From positions 1 to 64,000 of the forward strand of contig CAZKOX010000001.1 of NCBI GenBank assembly GCA_964554485.1: 64,000 bases of DNA, written 5' to 3'. Positions 50,798 through 59,978 of the stretch are shown here, piece by piece. Numbering within the stretch: position 1 is the first letter of the stretch; every line of letters starts with the position of its first letter. Under the pieces are notes generated by a model. That model had not been told where the DNA came from and made no database searches. It saw only the letters and a list, made by a program, of their open reading frames with translations. Position numbers and translations under genes: made by a program. This stretch comes from JBBQBM01 sp964554485 (lineage in GTDB: Bacteria > Patescibacteriota > Saccharimonadia > Saccharimonadales > JAGQMS01).

Positions 50798-50869
50798 AGT
50801 ACTTCTGTCTTCTTGCTAAAGATGATAGTTTGGTGCAAAATAAGCTTAAGAAGTAAATGATAGGGTGGG

Positions 50870-51886
50870 ATGAAAATAAAAGTAGCAATTAATGGATTTG
50901 GGCGGATTGGCCGTAATGCTTTTCGTGTTGCTTTTGCGCGTACTGACATTGAAATTGTGGCTATTAATGACTTAACTGACACAAAAACTCTGGCGCACTT
51001 ACTTAAACATGACACCAGTTACGGGTTGTTTAATAAAGATGTTAAGTATGACGAAAAGAATATTATCGTCGATGGTATATCTGTTCCGGTATTTGCAGAA
51101 AAAGATCCAAGTTTACTGTCATGGGGCAACCTTGGCGTAGATGTGGTGATTGAGTCAACTGGTCACTTTACAGATAAACAAGGTGCTAGTGCCCACCTTA
51201 AAGCGGGTGCGAAAAAGGTTGTCATTACAGCGCCACCGAAAGGTGAAGGTGTTGAGACTTTAATGCTGGGAGTCAACGAAGATAAGCTCAAAGACGCTGG
51301 CGATATTATCAGTAATGCTAGCTGTACGACCAACAGTATTGCAGCAATCATGGACATTCTTGACCGCGAATTTGGTATCGAAAAAGCAATGCTAACAACC
51401 GTTCATAGCTACACAGCCAGTCAAGTTTTGCAGGATGGACCAGCGAAAGATTTGCGCGAAGCTCGTGCAGCCGCCGAAAACATCGTACCAACTACGACTG
51501 GAGCAGCTATTTCTGTAGCTAAGACCGTGCCAAGTCTTGAAGGAAAATTTGACGGTCTAAGCATTCGTGTGCCCAGCCCAGTGGTGTCGCTAAGTGATGT
51601 AACGATGGTGTTGAAACGCGAAACTACCAAAGAAGAAATAAATGATGTACTGAAGAAGGCTGCCGGTGAACCATTCTATCAAGGCATTATTGGCATTTCC
51701 GAAGAACCACTTGTTAGCAAGGACTATGTTGGCAACAGTTTTTCTGGTGTGGTTGATACTCTACTTACGAACGTCGTAGCCGGCAATCTGGCGAAAGTAG
51801 TTGTATGGTACGACAACGAATGGGGCTACAGTAACCGTTTAGTTGAACTAGTTGCCGATTTTGGTAAGTTAATATCCACGACTTAA
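50870..51886 (+). CDS. gap: Glyceraldehyde-3-phosphate dehydrogenase
   Basis: 338 residues. NAD motif N-G-F-G-R-I-G-R, active-site S-N-A-S-C-T-T-N-S (Cys about 150), the H-S-Y-T block, and W-Y-D-N-E-W-G-Y-S-N-R at the end. It converts glyceraldehyde-3-P to 1,3-bisphosphoglycerate. It opens the sugar-phosphate cluster; rpiB follows 8 nt later. Confidence 0.97.
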   Translation: MKIKVAINGFGRIGRNAFRVAFARTDIEIVAINDLTDTKTLAHLLKHDTSYGLFNKDVKYDEKNIIVDGISVPVFAEKDPSLLSWGNLGVDVVIESTGHFTDKQGASAHLKAGAKKVVITAPPKGEGVETLMLGVNEDKLKDAGDIISNASCTTNSIAAIMDILDREFGIEKAMLTTVHSYTASQVLQDGPAKDLREARAAAENIVPTTTGAAISVAKTVPSLEGKFDGLSIRVPSPVVSLSDVTMVLKRETTKEEINDVLKKAAGEPFYQGIIGISEEPLVSKDYVGNSFSGVVDTLLTNVVAGNLAKVVVWYDNEWGYSNRLVELVADFGKLISTT

Positions 51887-51894
51887 GCGATGCT

Positions 51895-52344
51895 ATGAAG
51901 ATATATATTGGCGCCGATCATCAAGGATACTCACCAAAAGAAGAACTTGAAAAGTATTTAATTGCCCGAGGTTACGATGTTGATGATGAGGGCAGTCAAA
52001 AACTAGACCCTGACGATGACTACCCGGTGTTCGCCTCTAGGGTAGTGGCGAAGATGTTGTCTTCTGGTGATATCGAACCAAGAGGAATATTGCTATGTGG
52101 AAGTGGCCAAGGAATGGCTATGACGGCAAACCGTTTTCGAGGTATCCGTGCAGCTGTTGCTTGGAATGAGGAAGAAGCACGACTGGCGCGCAATGACGAC
52201 GACAGTAATGTATTGGCTTTACCGGCCAGTTTGTTGAAGAATGACAAACAATTAATGTTTGACATAGTGGATATTTGGCTAAAGACTCCTTTTGAAAGAT
52301 TAGCGCGCCGAACTAGGCGGATTAAAGAGATGGATGAACTTTAG
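51895..52344 (+). CDS. rpiB: Ribose-5-phosphate isomerase B
   Basis: 149 residues. The start I-G-A-D-H-Q-G-Y, the C-G-S-G-Q-G-M-A-M-T-A-N-R active-site loop and N-D-D-D-S-N-V-L-A-L-P block identify RpiB/LacAB. It interconverts ribose-5-P and ribulose-5-P. The next gene begins at the base after its stop. Confidence 0.93.
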   Translation: MKIYIGADHQGYSPKEELEKYLIARGYDVDDEGSQKLDPDDDYPVFASRVVAKMLSSGDIEPRGILLCGSGQGMAMTANRFRGIRAAVAWNEEEARLARNDDDSNVLALPASLLKNDKQLMFDIVDIWLKTPFERLARRTRRIKEMDEL

Positions 52345-52983
52345 ATGGCGGTAGTTTGCCCAACCGTAACCTGTCAAAAGGATGATCTTCATGAGTATCG
52401 AACTCAGATGGAGCGGGTCGAAAATATTTCTAACCGTATTCAAGTTGATTTGATGGATGGAGAGTTTGCTCCTACGAAATCACCTGATATTGAAAAAATT
52501 TGGTTTCCTGAAGGTAAGCAAATTGATCTGCACTTAATGTACAAACACCCTAGTGATGTCTTAAATGAAGTTTTAGAACTAAATCCTAGCATGTTGATTG
52601 TTCATAAAGAAGCGAGCGTTGATTTTGCGACACTAGCAGGAGCTCTTCATGCTAGCGGTATAAAGTTCGGGATGGCGATCTTGCCGCAAACTCAAGTTGC
52701 TGACTGTCTTGAGGAACTAGAATATATCGATCACGTATTGATCTTTTCTGGCGACTTAGGACATTTTGGCGGTAAGGTTGATTTTGGTCTGTTAAAAAAG
52801 ATTGAACAGTTAAGAAAATACAAACCAGGAATAGAGATTGGTTGGGACGGCGGAATTAATGCTGAAAACGCCAAACAACTAGTTGACGGTGGTGTTGACG
52901 TGTTGAACGTCGGAGGGTTTATTCAGACATCCGAGGATCCTTCCGTCGCCTACAATCAACTTACCAATCTGTTACAATCATAA
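52345..52983 (+). CDS. rpe: Ribulose-phosphate 3-epimerase-like protein
   Basis: 212 residues. A TIM barrel of the Rpe family: P-T-V-T-C near the start, V-D-L-M-D-G-E-F-A-P, D-L-H-L-M-Y, G-W-D-G-G-I-N and V-G-G-F-I at the phosphate site. It differs from classical Rpe in spacing (shorter, M-A-I-L-P-Q-T instead of the A-L-N-P-x-T block), but position between rpiB and transketolase supports the role of making xylulose-5-P. Confidence 0.8.
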   Translation: MAVVCPTVTCQKDDLHEYRTQMERVENISNRIQVDLMDGEFAPTKSPDIEKIWFPEGKQIDLHLMYKHPSDVLNEVLELNPSMLIVHKEASVDFATLAGALHASGIKFGMAILPQTQVADCLEELEYIDHVLIFSGDLGHFGGKVDFGLLKKIEQLRKYKPGIEIGWDGGINAENAKQLVDGGVDVLNVGGFIQTSEDPSVAYNQLTNLLQS

Positions 52984-52988
52984 GCAAT

Positions 52989-53858
52989 ATGGCTAACAAC
53001 TATAATGATAAGCAGCGGACTATTCTTCAGCTAGAAGAAATTGCCGTTGAACTCAGAAAAAGTATTATCACGATGCTGGAAGAAGCCGGCAGCGGACATT
53101 CTGCTGGACCTTTAGGGCTTGCCGACATACTGACAGTTTTGTATTTCTCGGTTTTAAAGCATGATCCCGAAGATCCGGCTTGGGAAGATCGCGATTTATT
53201 TTTGCTCAGTAATGGTCACTGCGTTCCAGTCCAATATGCAGCGATGGCAGAATCTGGCTACTTTCATAAGACAGAATTAAAATCTCTTCGTAAGTTTGGT
53301 AGTCGTTTGCAGGGTCATCCGGAGAGAATTAAGCTACCAGGACTTGAAACAACTAGCGGTCCTCTTGGAAGTGGCTTGAGTCAGGCGATTGGTATGGCAC
53401 TGGGGCTGCGTCTTCAAGGTTCGGATCGCCGAGTTTATGTAGTTATGGGTGATGGCGAGTTGGACGAAGGTAACATCTGGGAAGCCGCTATGCTTGGTGC
53501 AAAGTACCAAGTGTCAAATCTAATAGCTCTAATCGATCGAAACAATATACAAATTGATGGTCCGACTGAAGTTGTTATGCCGCTTGAAGATTTAAAGGCC
53601 AAATGGGAGGCCTTTGGATGGCATGTTATTGAAGTTGACGGTAATAACATTGAAGCGATAATCGATGCCTATGCTATGGCAAAGGCGATTGTTGAAAAAC
53701 CAGTAGTGATTTTAGCTCACACTGTACCAGGTATGGGCGTAGATTTTATGGAGTATGATTTTCGTTGGCACGGTAAGCCGCCAAATCACGAAGAAGCAAT
53801 AAAGGCACTACATGAGCTTCGGACGCTCGGCGGCAAAATTAAAAGTGAGCATCAATAA
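52989..53858 (+). CDS. Transketolase, N-terminal subunit
   Basis: 289 residues. The thiamine-diphosphate domain with G-H-S-A-G-P-L-G, G-P-L-G-S-G-L-S-Q-A, and G-D-G-E-L-D-E-G-N-I-W-E-A. This is the first half of a split transketolase; the second half begins at the last base of its stop codon. The two chains together transfer two-carbon units between sugar phosphates. Split forms are common in archaea and several bacterial lineages. Confidence 0.93.
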   Translation: MANNYNDKQRTILQLEEIAVELRKSIITMLEEAGSGHSAGPLGLADILTVLYFSVLKHDPEDPAWEDRDLFLLSNGHCVPVQYAAMAESGYFHKTELKSLRKFGSRLQGHPERIKLPGLETTSGPLGSGLSQAIGMALGLRLQGSDRRVYVVMGDGELDEGNIWEAAMLGAKYQVSNLIALIDRNNIQIDGPTEVVMPLEDLKAKWEAFGWHVIEVDGNNIEAIIDAYAMAKAIVEKPVVILAHTVPGMGVDFMEYDFRWHGKPPNHEEAIKALHELRTLGGKIKSEHQ

Positions 53859-54835
53859 TGGACATGAATATTGAGGATATTACAAAAAAACTAGCCAGCG
53901 ATACGATTCGCAAGGGTTTTGGCGAGGGCTTAAAAAAGCTTGGTGAAACTAATGATAAAGTTGTAGCTCTGTGCGCTGATTTAACCGGGTCGACTAACAT
54001 GAACTTTTTTGCAGAAAGCTTCCCGGATCGATTCTTTCAAGTTGGTATTGCAGAACAGAATCTGGTAACTACCGGAAGTGGCCTAGCGGCAGTTGGGCTC
54101 ATCCCGTTTGTTAGCTCGTATGCTGCTTTTAGTCCTGGACGCAATTGGGAGCAAATTAGAACAACCATCTGCCTAAATAATCAGCCGGTGAAAATTGTTG
54201 GATCTCATGCTGGGCTTTCAGTAGGCCCAGACGGTGCTACTCATCAGATGTTAGAGGATATCGCCTTGATGCGAGTGCTACCAAATATGGTCGTTATTGC
54301 TCCTTGTGATAAAAACGAAGCCTACAAGGCCACAATTGCTCTCGCGGCTGATAAACGTCCGGCATACCTGCGTCTTGCACGTGAGGCGGTGCCGATCATT
54401 ACTTCTGAGCAGACACCGTTTGAAATTGGCAAAGCCTATGTCTATGACGTCGGACGCGACATCACAATTATTACGACCGGCATAATGACATACCAAGCGC
54501 TGAGGGCGGCAGAGAAACTATACAAGGATGGTATAGATGTTGAAGTTATTCATTGTCCTACAATAAAGCCTCTTGATAAAGAAACGATATTGGCGAGCGT
54601 TCGAAAAACCGGAGCTGTAATAACCTGCGAAGAAGCACAAATTAACGGTGGACTTGGTGGTGCGGTTGCCGAACTACTTGGCGAGAATTATCCGGTTCCG
54701 ATTAAGCGAATTGGAGTTGAAGACCACTTTGGCGAAAGCGGTGAACCAGAGGAACTGTATGAGCTTTTTGGGTTAACAGACAGGCACATTGAAGAGGTGG
54801 CCCATAAACTGATGAAGTCGCTCGACCGAATATAA
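53858..54835 (+). CDS. Transketolase, C-terminal subunit
   Basis: 325 residues: the pyrimidine-binding domain (D-L-T-G-S-T-N, F-F-Q-V-G-I-A-E-Q-N-L, with the catalytic Glu) and the C-terminal transketolase domain (E-E-A-Q-I-N-G-G-L-G). It overlaps the N-terminal subunit by one base, which ensures balanced synthesis. Confidence 0.93.
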   Translation: MDMNIEDITKKLASDTIRKGFGEGLKKLGETNDKVVALCADLTGSTNMNFFAESFPDRFFQVGIAEQNLVTTGSGLAAVGLIPFVSSYAAFSPGRNWEQIRTTICLNNQPVKIVGSHAGLSVGPDGATHQMLEDIALMRVLPNMVVIAPCDKNEAYKATIALAADKRPAYLRLAREAVPIITSEQTPFEIGKAYVYDVGRDITIITTGIMTYQALRAAEKLYKDGIDVEVIHCPTIKPLDKETILASVRKTGAVITCEEAQINGGLGGAVAELLGENYPVPIKRIGVEDHFGESGEPEELYELFGLTDRHIEEVAHKLMKSLDRI

Positions 54836-54882
54836 AGGTTATCAAAAACAGCCGCAGGTGTTAGCATATAAGCAAAACCATT

Positions 54883-55794
54883 ATGTCGCTTACACTTCGA
54901 GAAATCAGAGAGAATTGTCAAAAAGCTCGTGCCACTATGGCGCGGACTCGCTCAGAGCATTTTGCTTTAGGCGCATTTAACATCGACAACCAGGAAACTT
55001 TAGTGGCCGTTATGCGCGCTGCCAAAAAACTTCAAGCACCGGTGCTGATTGAAATCACCGACGGTGAAGTAAAAGCTTTAGGGCTTGAAAACATAAGAGA
55101 CATGGTCGATAACTATAAAGCCGAATATGGTGTCGAAGTATATATCAATCTTGACCACAGTCCATCTGTAAAAGCTGCCGTCGCCGGTATCGAAGCTGGT
55201 TTTGAATTTATTCATATTGATATTTCGCAGGCAAACCATAATGCCTCTGACAAGGAGATAATTGAAGCCACGAAGCAAGTTGTAGAATATGCAAAATTTA
55301 CAGGCGCACTGGTTGAAAGCGAGGCACATTATTTTGCAGGTGGATCAAATATCCACACCGAAGCTATTGATTACGCCGAAATAAAAAAGAGTTTTAGTAC
55401 GCCGAGTGGTGTTGCTAAGTTCGTGAAGGCTACGGGAGTTGATACTTATGCTGTGGCGATCGGTAACTTGCACGGTAGCTACCCTGTGCCAAAGATCTTG
55501 GATCTTAGCTTATTACAAAAGATACGTAAAGAAGTTGATTGTTATTTAAGCCTTCACGGAGGCAGTGGAACGGCCAGTCATTTCTTCGAAGAAGCCTGTC
55601 GGATTGGTGTGAGTAAGATCAATATTAATACAGATATACGGATCGCTTATCGCAAGACCCTTGAAAGAGTATTGCGTGAACACCCTGAAGAAGTCGCCAT
55701 AATGAAGATCAACCAAGATGTTTATGACGCCGTGCAGGCGGTAGTGGAGTCTAAGCTACATATGTTCAATTCCACTGGTCGAGCTCAGCCCTAA
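54883..55794 (+). CDS. fba: Class II fructose-bisphosphate aldolase family protein
   Basis: 303 residues. Class II motifs: F-N-I-D-N-Q-E-T, L-D-H-S-P-S (zinc His after Asp), E-A-H-Y-F, G-N-L-H-G-S-Y and L-H-G-G-S-G-T with I-N-I-N-T-D. It splits fructose-1,6-bisphosphate or a related ketose bisphosphate using zinc. Tagatose- or sedoheptulose-bisphosphate use cannot be excluded. It is convergent with tal, overlapping by 4 nt. Confidence 0.9.
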   Translation: MSLTLREIRENCQKARATMARTRSEHFALGAFNIDNQETLVAVMRAAKKLQAPVLIEITDGEVKALGLENIRDMVDNYKAEYGVEVYINLDHSPSVKAAVAGIEAGFEFIHIDISQANHNASDKEIIEATKQVVEYAKFTGALVESEAHYFAGGSNIHTEAIDYAEIKKSFSTPSGVAKFVKATGVDTYAVAIGNLHGSYPVPKILDLSLLQKIRKEVDCYLSLHGGSGTASHFFEEACRIGVSKININTDIRIAYRKTLERVLREHPEEVAIMKINQDVYDAVQAVVESKLHMFNSTGRAQP

Positions 55795-56879
55795 AGTCGT
55801 TTTGAGATTGATTGAATGATCTCGTCGTAAGAATTTATAAATTTCTTAATGCCATCATTTTCAAGTGCTTCGGTGATCTTTTTCATTTTTATTCCTTCTG
55901 CCTCAACAGATGCAAGAATCTGATGGGCGTCCAGGACGAAAGTTTCTTGAGGTAATTGCCAATCTTCTGATTTTGCTTGATGGGCTAATTGCAGAGTACT
56001 AATCGGCATAGTGTTAACCGTGCAGGGTAAAAGCAATGAATTAACATACAACAGTGGGTTATATTTAGGGTTTTTTACGGATGTCGAAGCCCATAATGGT
56101 CTTTGGATATTCGCCCCACGACTCTTTAGTGCCTGCCAGCGATGGGCGACGGGGTTGAACATCTCCAAGAATAAACCATAGGCTGCCTGACTCTGTGCAA
56201 CAGCGGTTTTACCACAGAGTGCACGCACTGATTGTGAACTTGACTTACTAAGCAGATGATCAACCACAGTATCGATGCGACTAACGAAAAACGAGGCTAC
56301 ACTATGCACATGCCGTAAGCTACCCTCGCGTTTTTCTAGGCCACTGAGGTAGGCATTCATAACTTCAAGATATCGGTGAAGACTAAAGATCAGGGTAACA
56401 TTAACATTGATTCCCTCAGAGACAAGTTTGGTTATGGCTATTAGACCTTCGGGCGTTGCCGGTATCTTTATCATTAGGTTAGCTCTTCGAACACTGTGCC
56501 ATAGCAGTCGCGCCTGGGCGATGGTTTTGATATGATCATGCGCAAACTTCGGACTAACTTCTAATGAAACATAACCATCTTCTCCGTTAGTTTTGGTGTA
56601 TAGGGGTTTAAGCACATCGGCGGCATCACGGGTGTCTTTAATAGCTAATTCCCAATATATTGCCTCTGAGCGCCGACCACTGGCGGCCATTTTTTTTATA
56701 TCTGCAGTGTAGATATCGCTAGACAGTACGGCTTTTGCAAAAATTGTTGGATTGGATGTGACGCCTCGAACACCCTTAGTAACAAGTTCCAAGAGATGAC
56801 CCTTATTAATCAGATCACGACTTAGATCATCGCACCACGGACTGACTGAAAAGTTTTCATAAAGCGCCTTTAATGACAT
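55791..56879 (-). CDS. tal: Transaldolase
   Basis: 362 residues, the longer type found in actinobacteria and cyanobacteria. Blocks: G-V-R-G-V-T-S-N-P-T-I-F, Y-V-S-L-E-V-S-P, the Schiff-base lysine in L-M-I-K-I-P-A-T, and V-N-V-T-L-I-F-S. The catalytic Lys is present. It exchanges three-carbon units in the non-oxidative pentose phosphate pathway and faces the aldolase gene. Confidence 0.93.
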   Translation of the reverse strand: MSLKALYENFSVSPWCDDLSRDLINKGHLLELVTKGVRGVTSNPTIFAKAVLSSDIYTADIKKMAASGRRSEAIYWELAIKDTRDAADVLKPLYTKTNGEDGYVSLEVSPKFAHDHIKTIAQARLLWHSVRRANLMIKIPATPEGLIAITKLVSEGINVNVTLIFSLHRYLEVMNAYLSGLEKREGSLRHVHSVASFFVSRIDTVVDHLLSKSSSQSVRALCGKTAVAQSQAAYGLFLEMFNPVAHRWQALKSRGANIQRPLWASTSVKNPKYNPLLYVNSLLLPCTVNTMPISTLQLAHQAKSEDWQLPQETFVLDAHQILASVEAEGIKMKKITEALENDGIKKFINSYDEIIQSISKRL

Positions 56880-56979
56880 ATCATAAGCAGTATACGATAT
56901 ATTGATTTAAAACGAAGGTACCAACACCTTGAATGCTGTATAATACATAAAGACTATAAATGGTGGAACAAATAAAAAA

Positions 56980-57987
56980 ATGTCAGAATCTAAAAAACTA
57001 GATGTTTTATGTATAGGCGATGCCTACATTGATGTTTTTATCAAACTTAACGACGAAAATGCTTCTGTTGAGGAGCGAAGCGACGCTAAATTCTTAGTAA
57101 TGGACTATGGTTCGAAAGTACCGTTTGATCATTCGGAAGTTATTGCCGGTGTCGGAAATGCTGCAAATGCAGCCGTATCTATCTCAAGGCTCGGAGATGG
57201 TGCGGCATTGATTGCAAATGTCGGAGGTGACGAAAATGGCCGAGCAGTAATTAATGCCTTAGGAAAAGAACAAGTTGATACGCGATTTATTAGAACCAAT
57301 CCAAGCGACAAAACCAGCGTTCATTATATTTTGTGGTACAAATCAGATAGAACGATTCTTATAAAACATGAACCGTATGATTATCATTTTCCCCATATTC
57401 GACCTAAAGAAACTCCGTCATGGGTCTATTTAACTTCAGTAGCAGAAGATACACTAGATTATCACGATGATATTTCAGATTGGCTAGACGAAAATCCAAA
57501 CATCAAACTTGCTTTTCAGCCGGGTACTTTTCAGATGAAGTTCGGTGTTGAAAGACTTAAGCGAATATATCAGCGAACCAATATTCTGTTTTTAAATCGC
57601 GAAGAAGCGGTGACGGTCGGTGGAGGAAAGTATGAAGACCTTAATGATTTATTTGATAAATTGCACGTACTAGGACCGAAGATTGTTTGTATTACAGATG
57701 GCCCGAGCGGCGCCTATGCATCTGATGGCCATAACCGATACAAAATGCCAAATTATCCGGATCTAGCACCTCCACTAGAACGTACAGGAGCAGGAGATGC
57801 TTTTTCTAGTACTTTTTTGGCGGCGATATTAAAAGGTTTAAGTTTGGAAGAGGCCCTTCGGTATGCACCTATTAATTCGATGAGTGTCGTCCAAAAGGTT
57901 GGGGCTCGAGAGGGGTTATTAACCATGGATGAGTTAAAGGCCTATTTAGCGCATGCACCAGAGTGGTATAAGCCAGAAAAACTATGA
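56980..57987 (+). CDS. PfkB-family carbohydrate kinase
   Basis: 335 residues. Ribokinase-fold features: G-D-A-Y-I-D-V start, G-V-G-N-A-A-N-A-A, and the anion-hole/base motif R-T-G-A-G-D-A-F-S-S-T. The fold phosphorylates sugars or nucleosides; the substrate may be fructose-6-P, ribose or another sugar. TATAAT precedes the gene with a leader of about 36 nt. Its place beside transaldolase fits sugar-phosphate metabolism. Confidence 0.85.
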   Translation: MSESKKLDVLCIGDAYIDVFIKLNDENASVEERSDAKFLVMDYGSKVPFDHSEVIAGVGNAANAAVSISRLGDGAALIANVGGDENGRAVINALGKEQVDTRFIRTNPSDKTSVHYILWYKSDRTILIKHEPYDYHFPHIRPKETPSWVYLTSVAEDTLDYHDDISDWLDENPNIKLAFQPGTFQMKFGVERLKRIYQRTNILFLNREEAVTVGGGKYEDLNDLFDKLHVLGPKIVCITDGPSGAYASDGHNRYKMPNYPDLAPPLERTGAGDAFSSTFLAAILKGLSLEEALRYAPINSMSVVQKVGAREGLLTMDELKAYLAHAPEWYKPEKL

Positions 57988-58010
57988 AACAAGTCTTAAA
58001 ACAGTAAATA

Positions 58011-59168
58011 ATGGCAAGATTACTTCGCAATTTATTAGGTGGTAGCGAACCAATGTTCTCGCTTAAACTTCGAGCTCTAGAATCAGCTACAGGGAATCAA
58101 AAAACTGATCTCAAACTTCTTAGCGATGTAGTTGCAGGTAGTAGTAAAACTTTAAAAGCGTTAAATCTTGATCCAGCCGATACTACACCGGTTGAGCTAC
58201 ACGCCTTAGTTTTAAATAAAGCCAAGAGTGATGACGAGGAATTGGGCAGAGCATTTAATAATGATGCCCAAAAAATGATCGACCGTCTTGCGTCAAAAGC
58301 GCCATTAACCCAAGTGCCGGTTATAAAAGATGTGAAAATAAAAACAATTCTCGGGAGTAATCCTCCTCGGAAAGTAATGCTGGCGCTTGGCTTTAGATCA
58401 ACCGAATCAATGCTAAAACGTGCTCCATTGGAGCAACTTCTTCTTGGAGCTTTTTTATTGGAATCTATTAATTGGCATCGAACATTCGCAAAAAGCCTGA
58501 AGGCATTAACTCCTGCCGATATCACAATGGCCACCCCGAAGGTCGCCCTTATTAACCCAAGACTCATAAAAAATGGTCGCTACACACAGATAGTTGCTTT
58601 GCAATGTATAGGCTTAGTAGGTGTTCCAAAATTTCCAAAAGTAACTGGTTCAGCACTGCTTACTGCTGTCTTGGCGAGCGAAGGACTTTTCCATCTTCAC
58701 GCTCGGGGAGTTTTGTTAAAACTAAGCCGATTTGAAGAATCGTGCGCCAGACAAATCGCTCACTTTACCTATACAAGCCCTGAGCCGATAGGTGAAGTCG
58801 GAAAGGTGAATATCCCTTGGTTGAGCTGTTATTCGCTCGTAGCCAGCAATAAACAACTTCAAAATAGTATGACTGAGGGGGTTGTTGAGGCTAGTGATTT
58901 TTTCTGGCAGCATCCAAGCCAAGTTCTCCCGATGCTTAATCAACGGATAGAAATTTGGGACAAAACAACGATATTCGGCCTAGCCGATGAAACCCATCCC
59001 ATATCTTTAAACATTAGCGATATTGCACATGACCTATATTATCGTGTACCTTTAAGTAACAGTACTTGTACCGCCATGCGCAGAGGTCTTAATACTGAAC
59101 TCCTTGCTCGGTATCTGGACAAGTCTGCAAATAAAGAAAATATCTTAAAGAAGTTAGGGCTATTCTAA
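58011..59168 (+). CDS. Hypothetical protein, unrecognised family
   Basis: 385 residues, soluble, with no signal peptide or membrane helix. It looks mainly alpha-helical with many Leu/Ala stretches, and has five cysteines, none in a metal-like pattern. A block A-L-G-F-R-S-T-E-S-M-L-K-R recurs to a degree as helical-repeat-like sequence, but no catalytic motif is visible. It lies 23 nt after the kinase and 1 nt before the LOG-like gene, so is probably co-transcribed with both. I cannot assign a function. Confidence 0.6.
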   Translation: MARLLRNLLGGSEPMFSLKLRALESATGNQKTDLKLLSDVVAGSSKTLKALNLDPADTTPVELHALVLNKAKSDDEELGRAFNNDAQKMIDRLASKAPLTQVPVIKDVKIKTILGSNPPRKVMLALGFRSTESMLKRAPLEQLLLGAFLLESINWHRTFAKSLKALTPADITMATPKVALINPRLIKNGRYTQIVALQCIGLVGVPKFPKVTGSALLTAVLASEGLFHLHARGVLLKLSRFEESCARQIAHFTYTSPEPIGEVGKVNIPWLSCYSLVASNKQLQNSMTEGVVEASDFFWQHPSQVLPMLNQRIEIWDKTTIFGLADETHPISLNISDIAHDLYYRVPLSNSTCTAMRRGLNTELLARYLDKSANKENILKKLGLF

Positions 59169-59169
59169 G

Positions 59170-59793
59170 ATGAGTCGAAATAATACACCGCTAATCCGTT
59201 ATTCAATCTGTATATCCGGTGCAGCAGCCGGCAAGACTGTCGAATCCGGGCAGGATATGGCGGAAAGGCTTGGAAAAGCAATAGCTGAATCGGGCCACAT
59301 AGTAACAACCGGCGCAACGGTTGGCCTGCCTTACTTTGCAGCCTCGGCGGCTACAAAAGAGGGTGGAATGTCGGTTGGCTTTTCTCCTGCCTCATCAATT
59401 CGAGAACATTTGCGTAAATATCGTCTGCCAGTCGATGCTTTTGACTTTATTAACTACACCGGCATGAGTTATGTCGGGCGAGATCTCTATCTAGTCCAAT
59501 CTAGTGATGCGATTATTACTATCGGTGGAAGATTCGGAAGCTTACATGAATTTACTTCAGCGCTAGAGGCTGGCAAACCTTGTGGTGTTTTGCTTGGCAG
59601 TCACGGTGCAGCCGATGCAATACCACAGCTTATTAAAACTCTCGACCCATCGGTTAGCTCGCAAGTTATTTATGACGAGTCACCCGAAAAGCTGGTAGAG
59701 AAAATCATCACAATCTTAAACAGAGAACACATGGATTTATTCAAAGAGCTCAAGAACGGGCACTGGTATTTGAATGGTAAGCATCAGGGGTAG
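59170..59793 (+). CDS. LOG/SLOG-like Rossmann protein
   Basis: 207 residues. A Rossmann-like fold with I-C-I-S-G-A-A-A-G-K at the start, T-T-G-A-T-V-G-L-P, and the motif G-G-R-F-G-S-L-H-E-F, which corresponds to the P-G-G-x-G-T-x-x-E of LOG phosphoribohydrolases and related nucleotide sensors. The departure from PGG makes enzyme activity uncertain; a nucleotide-binding role is more general. A TTAGTCG/CGACTAA hairpin (59831-59851) follows and may terminate the unit. Confidence 0.7.
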   Translation: MSRNNTPLIRYSICISGAAAGKTVESGQDMAERLGKAIAESGHIVTTGATVGLPYFAASAATKEGGMSVGFSPASSIREHLRKYRLPVDAFDFINYTGMSYVGRDLYLVQSSDAIITIGGRFGSLHEFTSALEAGKPCGVLLGSHGAADAIPQLIKTLDPSVSSQVIYDESPEKLVEKIITILNREHMDLFKELKNGHWYLNGKHQG

Positions 59794-59883
59794 GAACGTT
59801 GTAAAGATTACTGCTTGTGCTTATTCAATTTTAGTCGTAAGATTCGACTAACAAATCTTAAAAAAACAAAAAAGGTGCTACAA

Positions 59884-59973
59884 ATGAACGAATCATCATT
59901 GAGAGAGATTTTAGTTGTTTCTGGACTCACGGTTTTTAGCTTCTGTGCTGTTGTCGCTGGCGTCATGTCCTAA
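59884..59973 (+). CDS. 29-residue membrane peptide
   Basis: A 29-codon ORF, ATG to TAA, with AAGG about 8 nt upstream. The sequence has a short polar start (M-N-E-S-S-L-R-E) and a hydrophobic helix of about 19 residues. RNA element copy D begins within 10 nt of its stop. Size and hydrophobicity fit a small membrane regulator or toxin-like peptide, but there is no homology basis. Confidence 0.4.
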   Translation: MNESSLREILVVSGLTVFSFCAVVAGVMS

Positions 59974-59978
59974 CATCC

